Below are positions 26,421-34,909 of a DNA stretch of 63,248 bases, piece by piece. The notes beneath the pieces are model-generated. The model was not told the origin of the DNA. It saw nothing but the letters and a program-made list of their open reading frames with translations, and did no database searches. Origin of the DNA: Hyphomicrobiales bacterium (GTDB lineage: Bacteria; Pseudomonadota; Alphaproteobacteria; Rhizobiales; Beijerinckiaceae); assembly GCA_004144595.1 (NCBI GenBank), contig SEEM01000017.1, positions 1 through 63,248 on the forward strand, given 5' to 3'. A program made the position numbers and the translations under genes. Every line of letters begins with the position of its first letter. Within the stretch, counting starts at the first letter, position 1.

Positions 26421-27641
26421 GTGCTCCAGGTCGATTGGGCTATTGAAACGCAGCGGCTGGACGAACTCGCTCGGTTTGACATCCTCGACACGCCGGAGGA
26501 GGAGCCGTTTGAACGCGTGGCCCGCCTCGCCAGCCGCATTCTCGATGTGCCGATGGCAACTGTGGCCTTCCTTGACGGCCATAGACAATGGTTCAAGGCG
26601 CGCCTGGGCGTAGAGGCCTGCGAGACCGCGCGCGGTCCGGCGCTGTGCAACGTCACGATCCGTCAGTCCGAGCCCCTGATAGTTACGGACGCACTGCGGG
26701 ACGGCCGCTTTGCGGATAATCCGTTCGTGACCGGTCCGCCGTATGTGCGCTTCTACGCCGGCATTCCGCTGCGCAGCGGCGGAGGGCAGAATATCGGCAC
26801 GCTTTGCGTGATGGCGCCGGAGGCTCGCTCGATTACCGCCAAGGAGATCGCGATCCTGCAGGACCTTGCGGCGGTGATCATGGATGCGTTGGAGCTGCGC
26901 CAGCTCGCCAGCGTCGACGGACTGACCAGCGCGCTTTCGCGCCGAGCCTTCCGTGAGGCGGCGGCAAAGCAGCTTGCACTGGCAAAGCGCCATGGGCACG
27001 AAGCAAGCTGCCTGCTGCTCGACCTCGACCACTTCAAGGCTATCAACGACAGCCACGGTCATGCGGTGGGCGACACGGTGCTCGCCCAAACCGTCGCGAG
27101 CTGCCGCAGCGTCCTGCGTGAAACAGACCTGATCGGCCGCATAGGCGGCGAGGAATTCGCCGTACTGCTCCCGCATACAAGCCGCCAGGCGGCAATTGGC
27201 GTTGCGGAAAAGCTGCGCAGCGCCATATCGGCCCAGAGCTTCCCCGGCGCCGACCGGCCGTTTTCGGTAACGGCGAGCTGTGGTATCGCGACTTTCAACC
27301 TGGGGCCGGCTGATCTTGACACCATGCTCCAACGTGCAGACGAGGCGCTCTACGCCGCCAAGGAGCAGGGCCGCGACCGATGCGTCGCCGCCGCCACAGA
27401 ACAGCCGGAGAGTGGGCTTGGCAGGCGCGTGCTGAAAGCGGGCCAAATTGTCTTCCACGCCGGCCGCTCGGCAATCGACTGCACCGTGAAGCGGCTGTCG
27501 GAGCAGGGCGCCAGCATCGCTGTCCTCAGCACCGCAGGTGTGCCCGATCGTTTCAAGCTCGCGATCGCGGCGGATGGCTTCTCCAAGACTTGCGAGATCA
27601 CCCGCAAGGCAGGCGGCGAACTTGAGGTTCGCTTCACTTGA
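26421..27641 (+). CDS. GAF-GGDEF diguanylate cyclase with PilZ-like C-terminus
   Basis: Signalling enzyme of 406 residues predicted to make cyclic di-GMP in the cytoplasm. GTG 26421 is supported by AAGGAGG 8 bp upstream. An N-terminal GAF domain (about 25-155, beginning RLDELARFDILDTPEEEPFE, a common opening of GAF-GGDEF proteins) senses an unknown small molecule. The GGDEF domain (about 165-325) has DLDHFKAINDSHGH and an intact active site RIGGEEFAVLLP. An inhibitory RxxD site was not obvious. The last 75 residues (RRVLKAGQIVFHAGRSAIDC.. to the end) resemble a PilZ fold, which binds c-di-GMP, so the protein may sense its own product. It stands alone between unrelated operons. Confidence 0.9.
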   Translation: MLQVDWAIETQRLDELARFDILDTPEEEPFERVARLASRILDVPMATVAFLDGHRQWFKARLGVEACETARGPALCNVTIRQSEPLIVTDALRDGRFADNPFVTGPPYVRFYAGIPLRSGGGQNIGTLCVMAPEARSITAKEIAILQDLAAVIMDALELRQLASVDGLTSALSRRAFREAAAKQLALAKRHGHEASCLLLDLDHFKAINDSHGHAVGDTVLAQTVASCRSVLRETDLIGRIGGEEFAVLLPHTSRQAAIGVAEKLRSAISAQSFPGADRPFSVTASCGIATFNLGPADLDTMLQRADEALYAAKEQGRDRCVAAATEQPESGLGRRVLKAGQIVFHAGRSAIDCTVKRLSEQGASIAVLSTAGVPDRFKLAIAADGFSKTCEITRKAGGELEVRFT

Positions 27642-27719
27642 GGCATGAGTCAGCTTCGAGAGGCCGTTCTTGACACATAGCACCTCTCATCGAGCGTCGT
27701 AATAGTGATAAATATTCAA

Positions 27720-28412
27720 TTATACTTCTATGACGTTTTTATCTGAAAACGAGCCATTTTCAAACAATGCTTCAATGGTTTCAAACGTCTTCATATAGTG
27801 AGAAACGAGTAAATCGCTCGCGCGTTCGACCGTTCTATCTAAAACTGCCTTCATCAAAGCTTCGTGTTCGCTGAAGCCATGGCGCTTCTTGTTGCCATAA
27901 GCATGTGAGATCAGAATATAACGCGTCGCGTGGTCTGCCAGTACATCGCAGAATTCCAGGAGCCAGGGTGAACCGCAGTTCGCCAGCAAGGCGCGATGGA
28001 AATTGCGATGCGCATCTTCCCAACCCGCCCGCTGATCGACGTCGTCCGAACGAAATCGCGATAGCCGATGGAGCGCGAGGACGATCGCCTCTTCCCAGCT
28101 CTCGGTACGATTGGCCATGGCCTCCTGCAGAGCCTTCGTCTCAAGCCAGCAGCGTGTTCGCACGAGGATGCGCCAATCCTCCAGTGCGATCGCCGGTACG
28201 GCGAAACCGCGCTGCTCGTAGCGCTCCACCAGTCGCTCCGCCGACAAGCGCGACAGCGCCTCGCGCACCGCGTTGCTGCCAACGCCATATATCCCCGCCA
28301 GCGGCTCGATCCGCAGCTTTTCGCCTGGTCGGAACTCGCCCGCGATAATGTCCCCGCGCAGCTTCTGGTAAACTGTCGTCGACAGCGTGGTTTTCTCGCC
28401 AGCCTTCGTCAT
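27720..28412 (-). CDS. GntR family transcriptional regulator (FCD type)
   Basis: FadR-subfamily regulator of about 230 residues. The N-terminal wHTH (about 10-75) has VYQKLRGDIIAGEFRPGEKL and GSNAVREALSRLSAERLVER; the all-helical FCD ligand domain (about 85-225) has RNFHRALLANCGSPWLLEF with metal-binding His residues. ATG 28412 is preferred over a TTG at 28430 that overlaps the permease stop. It follows the Tau/Ssu-type permease on the same strand. It may control that broken transporter or the divergent FAH gene. Confidence 0.88.
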   Translation of the reverse strand: MTKAGEKTTLSTTVYQKLRGDIIAGEFRPGEKLRIEPLAGIYGVGSNAVREALSRLSAERLVERYEQRGFAVPAIALEDWRILVRTRCWLETKALQEAMANRTESWEEAIVLALHRLSRFRSDDVDQRAGWEDAHRNFHRALLANCGSPWLLEFCDVLADHATRYILISHAYGNKKRHGFSEHEALMKAVLDRTVERASDLLVSHYMKTFETIEALFENGSFSDKNVIEV

Positions 28413-28426
28413 GCGCGTTCTCGGTC

Positions 28427-29302
28427 TCAACCTGCCGTGCGCGATCTCTTCGCCGAGATGCTGTTACTCGAACGCTGCCAAAAGACGAACCTATATTGCA
28501 GCCAGGAGACGAGGCCGAACATCGCGAGCCCGAGCAGGCTCAGGTAGATGATCAGGGAAAAGACCCTGGGCGTATCGAGCTGCGAGGCCGCGACGCGGAT
28601 CAGTTCGCCGAATCCGGCCCCGCCGCCGAGGAATTCTCCGGCGATCGCACCCGACACGACGCTGATCGCTGCGATCTTCAAACCGGTGAAGAATTGCGGC
28701 AGCCCGGTCGGTATCTTGAGCTTGATCAGTGTCTGAAGCCGCGAGGCGCCGATGCTCCGGAAGAGCATGCGGGCGTTTTCGTCAGCCGCGTGCAGGCCCG
28801 CCGCTGTGCCGACAATGATCGGAAACACAGAAATGAACGCCGCGAGCGCCACTTTCGACATGATACCGAAGCCGAGCCAAGCGACGAAGAGCGGCGCGAA
28901 GGCGAGCTTCGGCATGGTGTCGATCGCAACGATATACGGCATCACGGCGCGCTCGCCGAAGCTGGTCTCGCCAACCAGGACACCGAGGAAGACGCCGATG
29001 GCCAGTGCCATGACAAAGCCCCAGGCGACTTCGCTGGCGGTGATCCACAGCGCCGGAAGCATGTAGTCGCCAGAGGCAAGATTGCGGCCGACGAAGCCGA
29101 TGTCGCGGATCGTTTCGACCGGCGACGGCAGGATCAGGGGCGATACGATGCCGGAGGCGGTGATGCCTTGCCAGAGGCCGAGGAACAGCGCCAGCAACCC
29201 GAGCATCAGGACCCAGCGGGGAATCCTAGAGGTGGCCGATACCTTCTCCACCCAGACGGTATCGGCGGGCAGCGTTGCAGACGATGCTTCGGTCCCGCTC
29301 AC
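28427..29302 (-). CDS. ABC transporter permease, TauC/SsuC type
   Basis: Inner-membrane permease of 291 residues in the nitrate/sulfonate/taurine class. GTG 29302 is chosen as start because it overlaps the TGA of the ATPase remnant (GTGA); the open frame farther left is the antiparallel-frame continuation through that remnant. Marks are PSPVETI near residue 60, and the EAA loop RSIGASRLQTLIKLKIPTGLP (read as RSIGASRLQTLIK) with FFTGLKIAAISVVSGAIAGEF. Its ATPase partner is truncated and no matching binding protein is nearby, so the importer is probably incomplete unless an ATPase is supplied from elsewhere. Confidence 0.88.
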   Translation of the reverse strand: MSGTEASSATLPADTVWVEKVSATSRIPRWVLMLGLLALFLGLWQGITASGIVSPLILPSPVETIRDIGFVGRNLASGDYMLPALWITASEVAWGFVMALAIGVFLGVLVGETSFGERAVMPYIVAIDTMPKLAFAPLFVAWLGFGIMSKVALAAFISVFPIIVGTAAGLHAADENARMLFRSIGASRLQTLIKLKIPTGLPQFFTGLKIAAISVVSGAIAGEFLGGGAGFGELIRVAASQLDTPRVFSLIIYLSLLGLAMFGLVSWLQYRFVFWQRSSNSISAKRSRTAG

Positions 29303-29556
29303 AGGAAGGCCCCCTTGTCCAGCAGTTCGCGGATCTCGCTGACATAGGCCCCGAACCGGGGCAGCGTCCCCATGTCGAGCGTGCGCGGTCGCGGCAAGTC
29401 GATCGCGATGCTGCGGACGATCCGGCCCGGCCTCGCCGACATCACGTGCACAATGTCGGACAAGATCACGGCCTCCGCGATCGAATGCGTAACCAGGAAG
29501 GCAGAGGCATTGCGCTCGCGGCAGATGCGCTGAAGTTCCCCTTTGCTTTTCTGGCG
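29299..29556 (-). pseudogene. ABC transporter ATP-binding protein, C-terminal remnant (SsuB/TauB type)
   Basis: Only the last 85 codons of an ATPase are left: ELQRICRERNASAFLVTHSI (switch His in VTHS) and AEAVILSDIVHVMSARPGRI, ending LLDKGAFL. An in-frame stop (29557-29559) and AT-rich DNA lie directly upstream. Walker A, the Q-loop, LSGGQ signature and Walker B are all missing, so it cannot bind ATP. It overlaps the permease start by GTGA, the normal arrangement of an intact operon. A deletion or insertion junction near 29557-29580 is the simplest explanation. Confidence 0.8.
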
Positions 29557-29604
29557 TCACAAAACGATGCATTATCACAGCGGGCTGTCAATTAAATTCA
29601 TATT

Positions 29605-29624
29605 ATTTATCAAATGGAATAAAT
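29605..29624. promoter_or_regulatory. Inverted repeat upstream of the FAH gene
   Basis: ATTTAT-N8-ATAAAT, perfect 6-bp arms, in an AT-rich stretch (about 29560-29640) 75 bp before the FAH start. It may bind the nearby GntR regulator or be part of the promoter. The AT-rich context makes chance arms more likely. Confidence 0.3.
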
Positions 29625-29698
29625 CTGCATATTTTTCTGGACAGCGCTCCTGCTCGCCTTATGCTCCGCGATCGTCGCCAATCAGCCATGGTCGCCTG

Positions 29699-30412
29699 AT
29701 GTCCACGCTCGCAGAGTTCGTCGTTCCAGCTCCCGTCCAGTCCAGCTTGCCGGTCATCGGCTCATCGGCGCGCTTCCCGGTGCGGCGGATCTATTGCGTC
29801 GGGCGCAACTACGTTGCGCATGTCCGCGAGATGGGGGGAGACGAGACCCGGGATTTTCCGCTGATATTCCAGAAGCCAGCGGATTCAGTCGTGCAGGATG
29901 GAGGGACGATTCCCTATCCGCCGATGACCGACGACTTCCATTTCGAGCTTGAGCTCATGGTGGCGATGAAGTCCGGCGGTTACAACATCCCTCAGGAAGA
30001 GGCCCTGTCGCATGTGTTCGGCTACGGCATCTGCCTGGACATGACCCGCCGGCGCCTGCTGAACACCCCTGACGGACCCCGTATCCCCTGGGAGTTGAAG
30101 AAGTCGTTCGATCACTCGGCGCCGTGTGGGCCAATCCACCCTGTCGAGCAGGTCGGGCATCCTTCCTCAGGCGGTATCAAACTTGAAGTCGATGGCGTCG
30201 CTCGGCAAGATTCCGTGCTGTCGCTCATGATCTGGCGCACGCCTGAGATCATTTCGACGTTGTCGCGATATTATTCCCTCCAGCCAGGCGATCTGATCAT
30301 GACCGGAACACCGCATGGCGTCGGTGCGGTCCTGCCCGGAAACGTCCTGGTCGGGACAATCGAGGGGCTGGGACAGCTGAAGGTTACGATTGGCGAGGCA
30401 GCCGCCGCCTGA
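29699..30412 (+). CDS. Fumarylacetoacetate hydrolase family protein, fumarylpyruvate hydrolase-like
   Basis: FAH-fold C-C hydrolase of 237 residues. The start MSTLAEFVVPAP at 29699 is preferred because the open frame upstream is AT-rich and without bias. The domain opens IYCVGRNYVAHVREMG; metal ligands are the two Glu of FHFELELMVAM and the Asp of CLDMTRR. The substrate loop ends LQPGDLIMTGTPHGVGAVLPG. By these motifs it most resembles NagK/fumarylpyruvate hydrolases of gentisate breakdown. No ring-cleaving dioxygenase or isomerase is in the window, so it may act in another pathway. Confidence 0.85.
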   Translation: MSTLAEFVVPAPVQSSLPVIGSSARFPVRRIYCVGRNYVAHVREMGGDETRDFPLIFQKPADSVVQDGGTIPYPPMTDDFHFELELMVAMKSGGYNIPQEEALSHVFGYGICLDMTRRRLLNTPDGPRIPWELKKSFDHSAPCGPIHPVEQVGHPSSGGIKLEVDGVARQDSVLSLMIWRTPEIISTLSRYYSLQPGDLIMTGTPHGVGAVLPGNVLVGTIEGLGQLKVTIGEAAAA

Positions 30413-30642
30413 CAACCTCGGCACCTTTTCCACCGGAGCCGGCAAAAGCTGCCAATGGGTATCCCAATCCCACTCTATCGGGGAGGGCCTCCGCCCGTCG
30501 CGTTGCAGGCCGACTCAAGACCATCGTCCGAAAGGGCAGGGCGCTCGAAAGCGTCGTTGCGCTAACACCCGCGTTCGATGGACGCCGAAAAGCAGACGCC
30601 TGCTGACCCCAACGGGACTTGCTGAATGGGTCGCGGTGCCTG

Positions 30643-31395
30643 TCACAGGCGCAGGCCGCCATCCACCGCGATCTCGGCGCCGTTGATATAGCTGCCTTCG
30701 GGCAGGCAGAGCAGCAGGGCGACGCCCGCGCAATCCTCAGGGCTGCCGATCCGGCCTAGCGGGATGCGGGCCAACACCTGCTCTTCCCGCCCGGGCTGGG
30801 CAAGGACGGCGCGGTTGCGGTCGGTCAGAATTGCGCCAGGCTTGACGATGTTGAAGGTGACGCCGGAGGCCTGCGTGGTGCGGGCAAGGTTCAGGATCAT
30901 GCTGGTCTGCGCGGCTTTGGTGGCGGCGTAATAGAAGTGGGTGGAATTGGGCCGTGCTTCCTGCACGCTGCCGATCGCGATGACCCGACCGAAGCGGCGG
31001 GCCAGCATTCCGGGCAGGAAGGCTTGCAACAGCCTGACCGTGCCATGAAGATTGATTTCCGTCTGGGTGGCCATCGCCGCGTCCGAAACCGTATCCCAGG
31101 TCTCCGGGATCTCGACCGAGGCGCAGAGCACGAGGATATCCGGCTCGATTCGCTGCGCTGCTAGCTCGGCTGCCATCATCGCGGGGGCAGCCGCCTCGGC
31201 GAGATCGGCGATCAGCGCAGAGGCTTCCAGGCCTCGGGCGCGCAGATCGGCCACGGCCGCTTCCGTCGCGCCAGCATCCCGGTCATGGATGATCGCATGC
31301 GCGCCGGCCTCGGCGAGACGCGCTGCGATCGCAAGCCCGATGCCGCGCGCTGCGCCGGTGACGAGGGCGATGCGGCCCAAAAGCGCCCCTGTCAT
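30643..31395 (-). CDS. SDR family oxidoreductase
   Basis: Short-chain dehydrogenase of 250 residues: cofactor motif VTGAARGIGLAIAARLAEAG, catalytic tail of FYYAATKAAQTSMILNLARTT (Tyr and Lys three residues apart), and C-terminal GSYINGAEIAVDGGLRL. The usual NNAG is replaced by VLCAS. It starts within the stop of the binding protein upstream (TGATG), so it is the last gene of the GntR-SBP-SBP-SDR operon. It probably oxidises a sugar or sugar acid imported by the neighbouring transporter. Confidence 0.9.
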   Translation of the reverse strand: MTGALLGRIALVTGAARGIGLAIAARLAEAGAHAIIHDRDAGATEAAVADLRARGLEASALIADLAEAAAPAMMAAELAAQRIEPDILVLCASVEIPETWDTVSDAAMATQTEINLHGTVRLLQAFLPGMLARRFGRVIAIGSVQEARPNSTHFYYAATKAAQTSMILNLARTTQASGVTFNIVKPGAILTDRNRAVLAQPGREEQVLARIPLGRIGSPEDCAGVALLLCLPEGSYINGAEIAVDGGLRL

Positions 31396-32684
31396 CAGCC
31401 GAGCAGCGGCTTCACGCGCGCCGTCGCATCGTCCATCGCCTGCTGCGCCGGCTTGCGGCCGAGCACGGCGGCCTGCGTTTCCTCGATGAAGATGTCATGG
31501 GCGCGAGCCTGCTCGTCGAAGGCGGGCAGGTGGATTCGCGATGCCTTGAGCGCAGCGGCCTCGTCGGCAGCATAGGGCATCGCGGCTTTCAGCTTCTCGT
31601 CGGCATAGGTCGAGATGCGGACCGGTCCGTTGCCGTTTAGCGCCATGGCGGTCGTGCCGGCCTTCGAGGAGAGAGTGCGGATGAACTCCCAGCTCAGGGG
31701 CTTCTGCTTGGCGTTCTTCGGGATCATCAGCGCCCAGAATTCCGTCGTCGGCGCGAAGGCGACCTTGCCGGCGAGATCGGCAGCCATCGGCGGCAGCAGC
31801 GACTTGAAGCGCCCGCCGTACTTGCCCTTGGACGGATCGTTATAGGTCACGAGCCGCGCGAAGGGATTGATCGTCATGGCCGCCCGGCCCTGCTGCATCC
31901 AGGTGGTGATCTCCTCGTTGTTCACCGTCGCGAAGTTCCGCGGCAGCACGCCGGCCTTGTAGAAATCGGCGAGCAGGGTGAGCGCCTTCACCATCGGCGG
32001 CTCGGCCGCGACGATCTTGCCGTCGGTCGTCATGTAATCGCCGCCAAGACAGCGGGCGAGTGTCAGGAAATTCGAGGCGAAGACGGCCGTGAAGGCGAGC
32101 CCGTAGACCTGCGTGCCGTCCTCGCGCTTGAAGGTGAGATTGCGGGCGAGTTCCGCCAGTTCCTCGAAGGTCGTCGGCAGCTTGGTGATGCCACGCTCTT
32201 CCAGCAGGGCCTCGTTATAGATAAGGGCATTGGTCGCGTGGCGCACCGGAATGCCGTGCAGGGTATCGCCGACCTTGAGCGGCGCGAGCAGGCCCGGCGC
32301 GAAATCGTCGAAGGCTTCGATCGGCGCCTGCTTCATCAGCCCGTCCAGCGGCTCGAAAAGCTGGAGGTTGCGCGGCACGGCGCGGCCATTGACGAGATAG
32401 GCGACGTCGATCGAGGTCTCCGACAGCGAAGCCTCGCGGAGAAGGCGTTCATGCACCGCGTTGACGTCGCCGAAAGTGACCCAACTCACATCGGCGCCGC
32501 TGGCCTTGCGGAAGACTTCTGTCGCGTCGCCGCCGGGGCCGGTCGTGGCGGCATTCTGATGGACGCGGTGGCCAAGTACGGTCAGCGCCTTCGCTTGGGC
32601 AAAGCCGCCGCGCGGAAGAAGAGCCGATGCGGCCGCGGCCCCGGCGAGCGCGCCGAACCGGCGGCGCGAGATGCTGGATGTCAT
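31395..32684 (-). CDS. Extracellular solute-binding protein, family 1 (second of a tandem pair)
   Basis: Periplasmic carbohydrate receptor of 429 residues. The N-terminus SSISRRRFGALAGAAAASAL has a twin-arginine-like motif, so export may be by Tat. The body contains the MalE/UgpB-type features VYGLAFTAVFASNFLTLARC and WMQQGRAAMTINPFARLVTY. It is clearly homologous along its whole length to the preceding gene product at 32741 (shared NFATV/LN.E(E/D).WMQQGRAAM and LNGNGPVR.STYAD), so the two arose by tandem duplication. The partner permeases are encoded divergently at 36034-37756. Confidence 0.9.
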   Translation of the reverse strand: MTSSISRRRFGALAGAAAASALLPRGGFAQAKALTVLGHRVHQNAATTGPGGDATEVFRKASGADVSWVTFGDVNAVHERLLREASLSETSIDVAYLVNGRAVPRNLQLFEPLDGLMKQAPIEAFDDFAPGLLAPLKVGDTLHGIPVRHATNALIYNEALLEERGITKLPTTFEELAELARNLTFKREDGTQVYGLAFTAVFASNFLTLARCLGGDYMTTDGKIVAAEPPMVKALTLLADFYKAGVLPRNFATVNNEEITTWMQQGRAAMTINPFARLVTYNDPSKGKYGGRFKSLLPPMAADLAGKVAFAPTTEFWALMIPKNAKQKPLSWEFIRTLSSKAGTTAMALNGNGPVRISTYADEKLKAAMPYAADEAAALKASRIHLPAFDEQARAHDIFIEETQAAVLGRKPAQQAMDDATARVKPLLG

Positions 32685-32740
32685 CGATGGTCCTCCGGTA
32701 CGTGGTATCCGGCGTCATTGCGCCGCTTAATCTCGATTAT

Positions 32741-34036
32741 TCAGGCCGGCAGCAGCGGCTGAACGCGCTTGACCAGCGAGGCCATCGCTTCCTCCGGCGT
32801 CTTCATGCCGAGCACTGCGGCCTCCGCCTCTTCCTTGAACAGGTCGCCGGCGCGTGCCGCTTCGTCGAAAGCCGGCATCGGCACGCGCGCGACTTTCAGC
32901 ACCTTCAGCTCCTCGGCCGCGTAAGGCACGGATCCGGCAAAACCCTGGTCGGCATAGGTGGAGGCGCGCACCGGACCGTTGCCGTTAAGGGCAGCCTTCA
33001 GCGTCGACTCCTTGGAGGCCATCGCCTTGATGAAGCTCCAGGCGAGGTCCTTGCGCCTGGCGTTCTTCGGGATGACCATGCCCCAGAATTCGACCTTGGC
33101 CGGGGCGGCGGCGTATTTGCCGGCCAGCGTCTTCGAGGCGGGCACCGCGATCGTCTTGATCTTGCCGGGGAATTTTGATTTCTGCGGATCGTTATAGATG
33201 CGGTTGCGGCCCATGCTCTGCAGGCTCATCGCGGCGCGGCCCTGCTGCATCCAGACATTGACGTCCTCGGGCGAAAGCGTCGCGAAATTGCGCGGGAAGG
33301 CATTGGCCTGGAAGAGCTCGCGCAAGGTACGGATCGCGTTCAGCATCGGCGGCTGGTCGGCGACGCATTTGAAGTCCGGCGTGATGAACTCGCCGTCCCA
33401 GGCGCGGGCGAGGTCGATCACGTTCGGGTAAGTCGCGCCCGGCGTGCACAAGCCGACCACCTGCGTACCATCGGCGCGACGATAGCTGCAGGCCTTGGCG
33501 ATCTCGATCATCTCCTCGATCGTCGCCGGGGGCCTGGAGAAGCCCTTCTCGGCCAGGATTTCCTCATTGTAGTGCAGGCCCGAGGAAGCATGGCGAAACG
33601 GGATGGCGAGCTGGTGGCCAGCCACCTTCATGCCCTCCATCAGGCCCGGAAAGATGTCGGTTACCTCCTCGACGGGGTCCTTCCTGAGGTAATCGTCGAG
33701 CGGTTCGAAGAGGCTTGCGGCGCGCGGCACCACCTGCGTGTTGACGACGAAGCCGATATCGACCGAGGTCTCACCGAGGCTTGCCTCGCGGAAAAGGCGC
33801 TCCTGCAAGGGGCCGGTGTCGAAGGTGGTCCACTGGACGGTGACGCCGTTTTTCTGCGCCCAGTCCTTGGTGATGTCGCCACCTTGTGCCCCGGTCGCGA
33901 CCGTCTGCATGACGCGATGGGTGAAGACATTGAACGGCCCGCTCTGCGCCTGCGCAGCGTGGCCCAGCCCGACGAAGCTCAATCCGAGGATGCCGGCGCC
34001 AAATTGTCTACGGTCGAGTGTCGCCCCTTGAGTCAT
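32741..34036 (-). CDS. Extracellular solute-binding protein, family 1 (first of a tandem pair)
   Basis: Periplasmic receptor of 431 residues. The N-terminus TLDRRQFGAGILGLSFVGLG has a Tat-like double arginine and a cleavage site after AQAQ. CAGGGAGGAT lies ahead of ATG 34036. The sequence parallels its neighbour throughout, including FATLSPEDVNVWMQQGRAAM and the C-terminal ALNGNGPVRASTYADQGF. It overlaps the upstream GntR gene by 29 bp. Two receptors for one permease pair would broaden the ligand range. Confidence 0.9.
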   Translation of the reverse strand: MTQGATLDRRQFGAGILGLSFVGLGHAAQAQSGPFNVFTHRVMQTVATGAQGGDITKDWAQKNGVTVQWTTFDTGPLQERLFREASLGETSVDIGFVVNTQVVPRAASLFEPLDDYLRKDPVEEVTDIFPGLMEGMKVAGHQLAIPFRHASSGLHYNEEILAEKGFSRPPATIEEMIEIAKACSYRRADGTQVVGLCTPGATYPNVIDLARAWDGEFITPDFKCVADQPPMLNAIRTLRELFQANAFPRNFATLSPEDVNVWMQQGRAAMSLQSMGRNRIYNDPQKSKFPGKIKTIAVPASKTLAGKYAAAPAKVEFWGMVIPKNARRKDLAWSFIKAMASKESTLKAALNGNGPVRASTYADQGFAGSVPYAAEELKVLKVARVPMPAFDEAARAGDLFKEEAEAAVLGMKTPEEAMASLVKRVQPLLPA

Positions 34037-34799
34037 GTCGATCCTCCCTGTCGCTCGCGAGTTCCGCGATGGCGGCTTCTGCCGCTTCGAAATGCTTGTT
34101 CATGGCGCCAAATGCCGCGGCGGTATCGCCTGCCTTGATCGCTGCGACGACGCGGACATGGCGCGCAAAAGTTTGCTGCCAGTCCCCGGGGCCGCGCGCC
34201 TCGCGCGAGTTGAAGATCTCCATGACTTCGCGGATAACCGGCCTGAGGCCCCGAATCTGGAAATCGAGCAGGCGGTTGCCCGAGGACGCGGCGACGGCCT
34301 CGTGGAAGTCGAGATCAGCCTCGATCCAACGCGGCACGTTGCCCAGGGCATCCTCCATCCGCGCGAGGATGAGGTCGAGCTTCTCGATATCCTCGGCCGA
34401 TCGCCGCTCGGCGCTGTGTGCCGCGGTCGGCGGCTCAAGGATGCGGCGCAGTTCCACTGCCTCGGTCAGGCCGTTGGCGCGGCCGCGCACCGCGAAGCGA
34501 TAGAAGCGGTCGAGCGGGGCGGCATCGAGCGCCTGGACCCGCGTCGGCTTGCCCTGCTGGATATGGACGACGCCCATCGCCGCGAGCTGGCGGATGGCCT
34601 CGCGCGCGATCGGCTTGCTGACGCCGAAGGAGGCGGCGATGCGCGCCTCCGAAGGCAGGGAATCGCCGGGCTTCAAGCGCCCCTCATGGATGGCATGCGT
34701 GATGCGCTGGATGACGGCATCGCCCAGGCGCATCGGTATGACATCGCCGCCCGAAAACGGGTCGTCGGCATCCAGTGCGGCGCGGGCGAAATCGCTCAT
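34008..34799 (-). CDS. GntR family transcriptional regulator (FadR/FCD type)
   Basis: Regulator of 263 residues. ATG 34799 is chosen because CGGAGGATATTG precedes it; the longer frame to 34847 runs through the promoter region. The N-terminal wHTH (about 20-85) has AVIQRITHAIHEGRLKPGDS and ASFGVSKPIAREAIRQLAAM; the helical FCD domain follows with DLDFHEAVAASSGNRLLDF. It heads the SBP-SBP-SDR operon and is divergent from the enolase-superfamily operon, so it likely represses both from the 110-bp gap until a sugar-acid ligand binds. Confidence 0.92.
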   Translation of the reverse strand: MSDFARAALDADDPFSGGDVIPMRLGDAVIQRITHAIHEGRLKPGDSLPSEARIAASFGVSKPIAREAIRQLAAMGVVHIQQGKPTRVQALDAAPLDRFYRFAVRGRANGLTEAVELRRILEPPTAAHSAERRSAEDIEKLDLILARMEDALGNVPRWIEADLDFHEAVAASSGNRLLDFQIRGLRPVIREVMEIFNSREARGPGDWQQTFARHVRVVAAIKAGDTAAAFGAMNKHFEAAEAAIAELASDREDRHDSRGDTRP

Positions 34800-34855
34800 C
34801 AATATCCTCCGGTCGGGATCATTGACAGATGCCACGTTCCTTGGCAACTGTTCAA

Positions 34856-34872
34856 CCTATCAGATAAGTAGG
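34856..34872. promoter_or_regulatory. Putative GntR operator between divergent operons
   Basis: CCTATCAGATAAGTAGG holds the palindrome TATC-A-GATA (34858-34866) inside CCTA..TAGG ends. It lies in the 110-bp gap between the GntR gene and the enolase-superfamily gene, 57 bp from the former start and 38 bp from the latter, as expected for a shared operator. Confidence 0.4.
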
Positions 34873-34909
34873 CGCCGCTCAGCGATGCGCCTCGGGAGGG
34901 CCATGCCGC

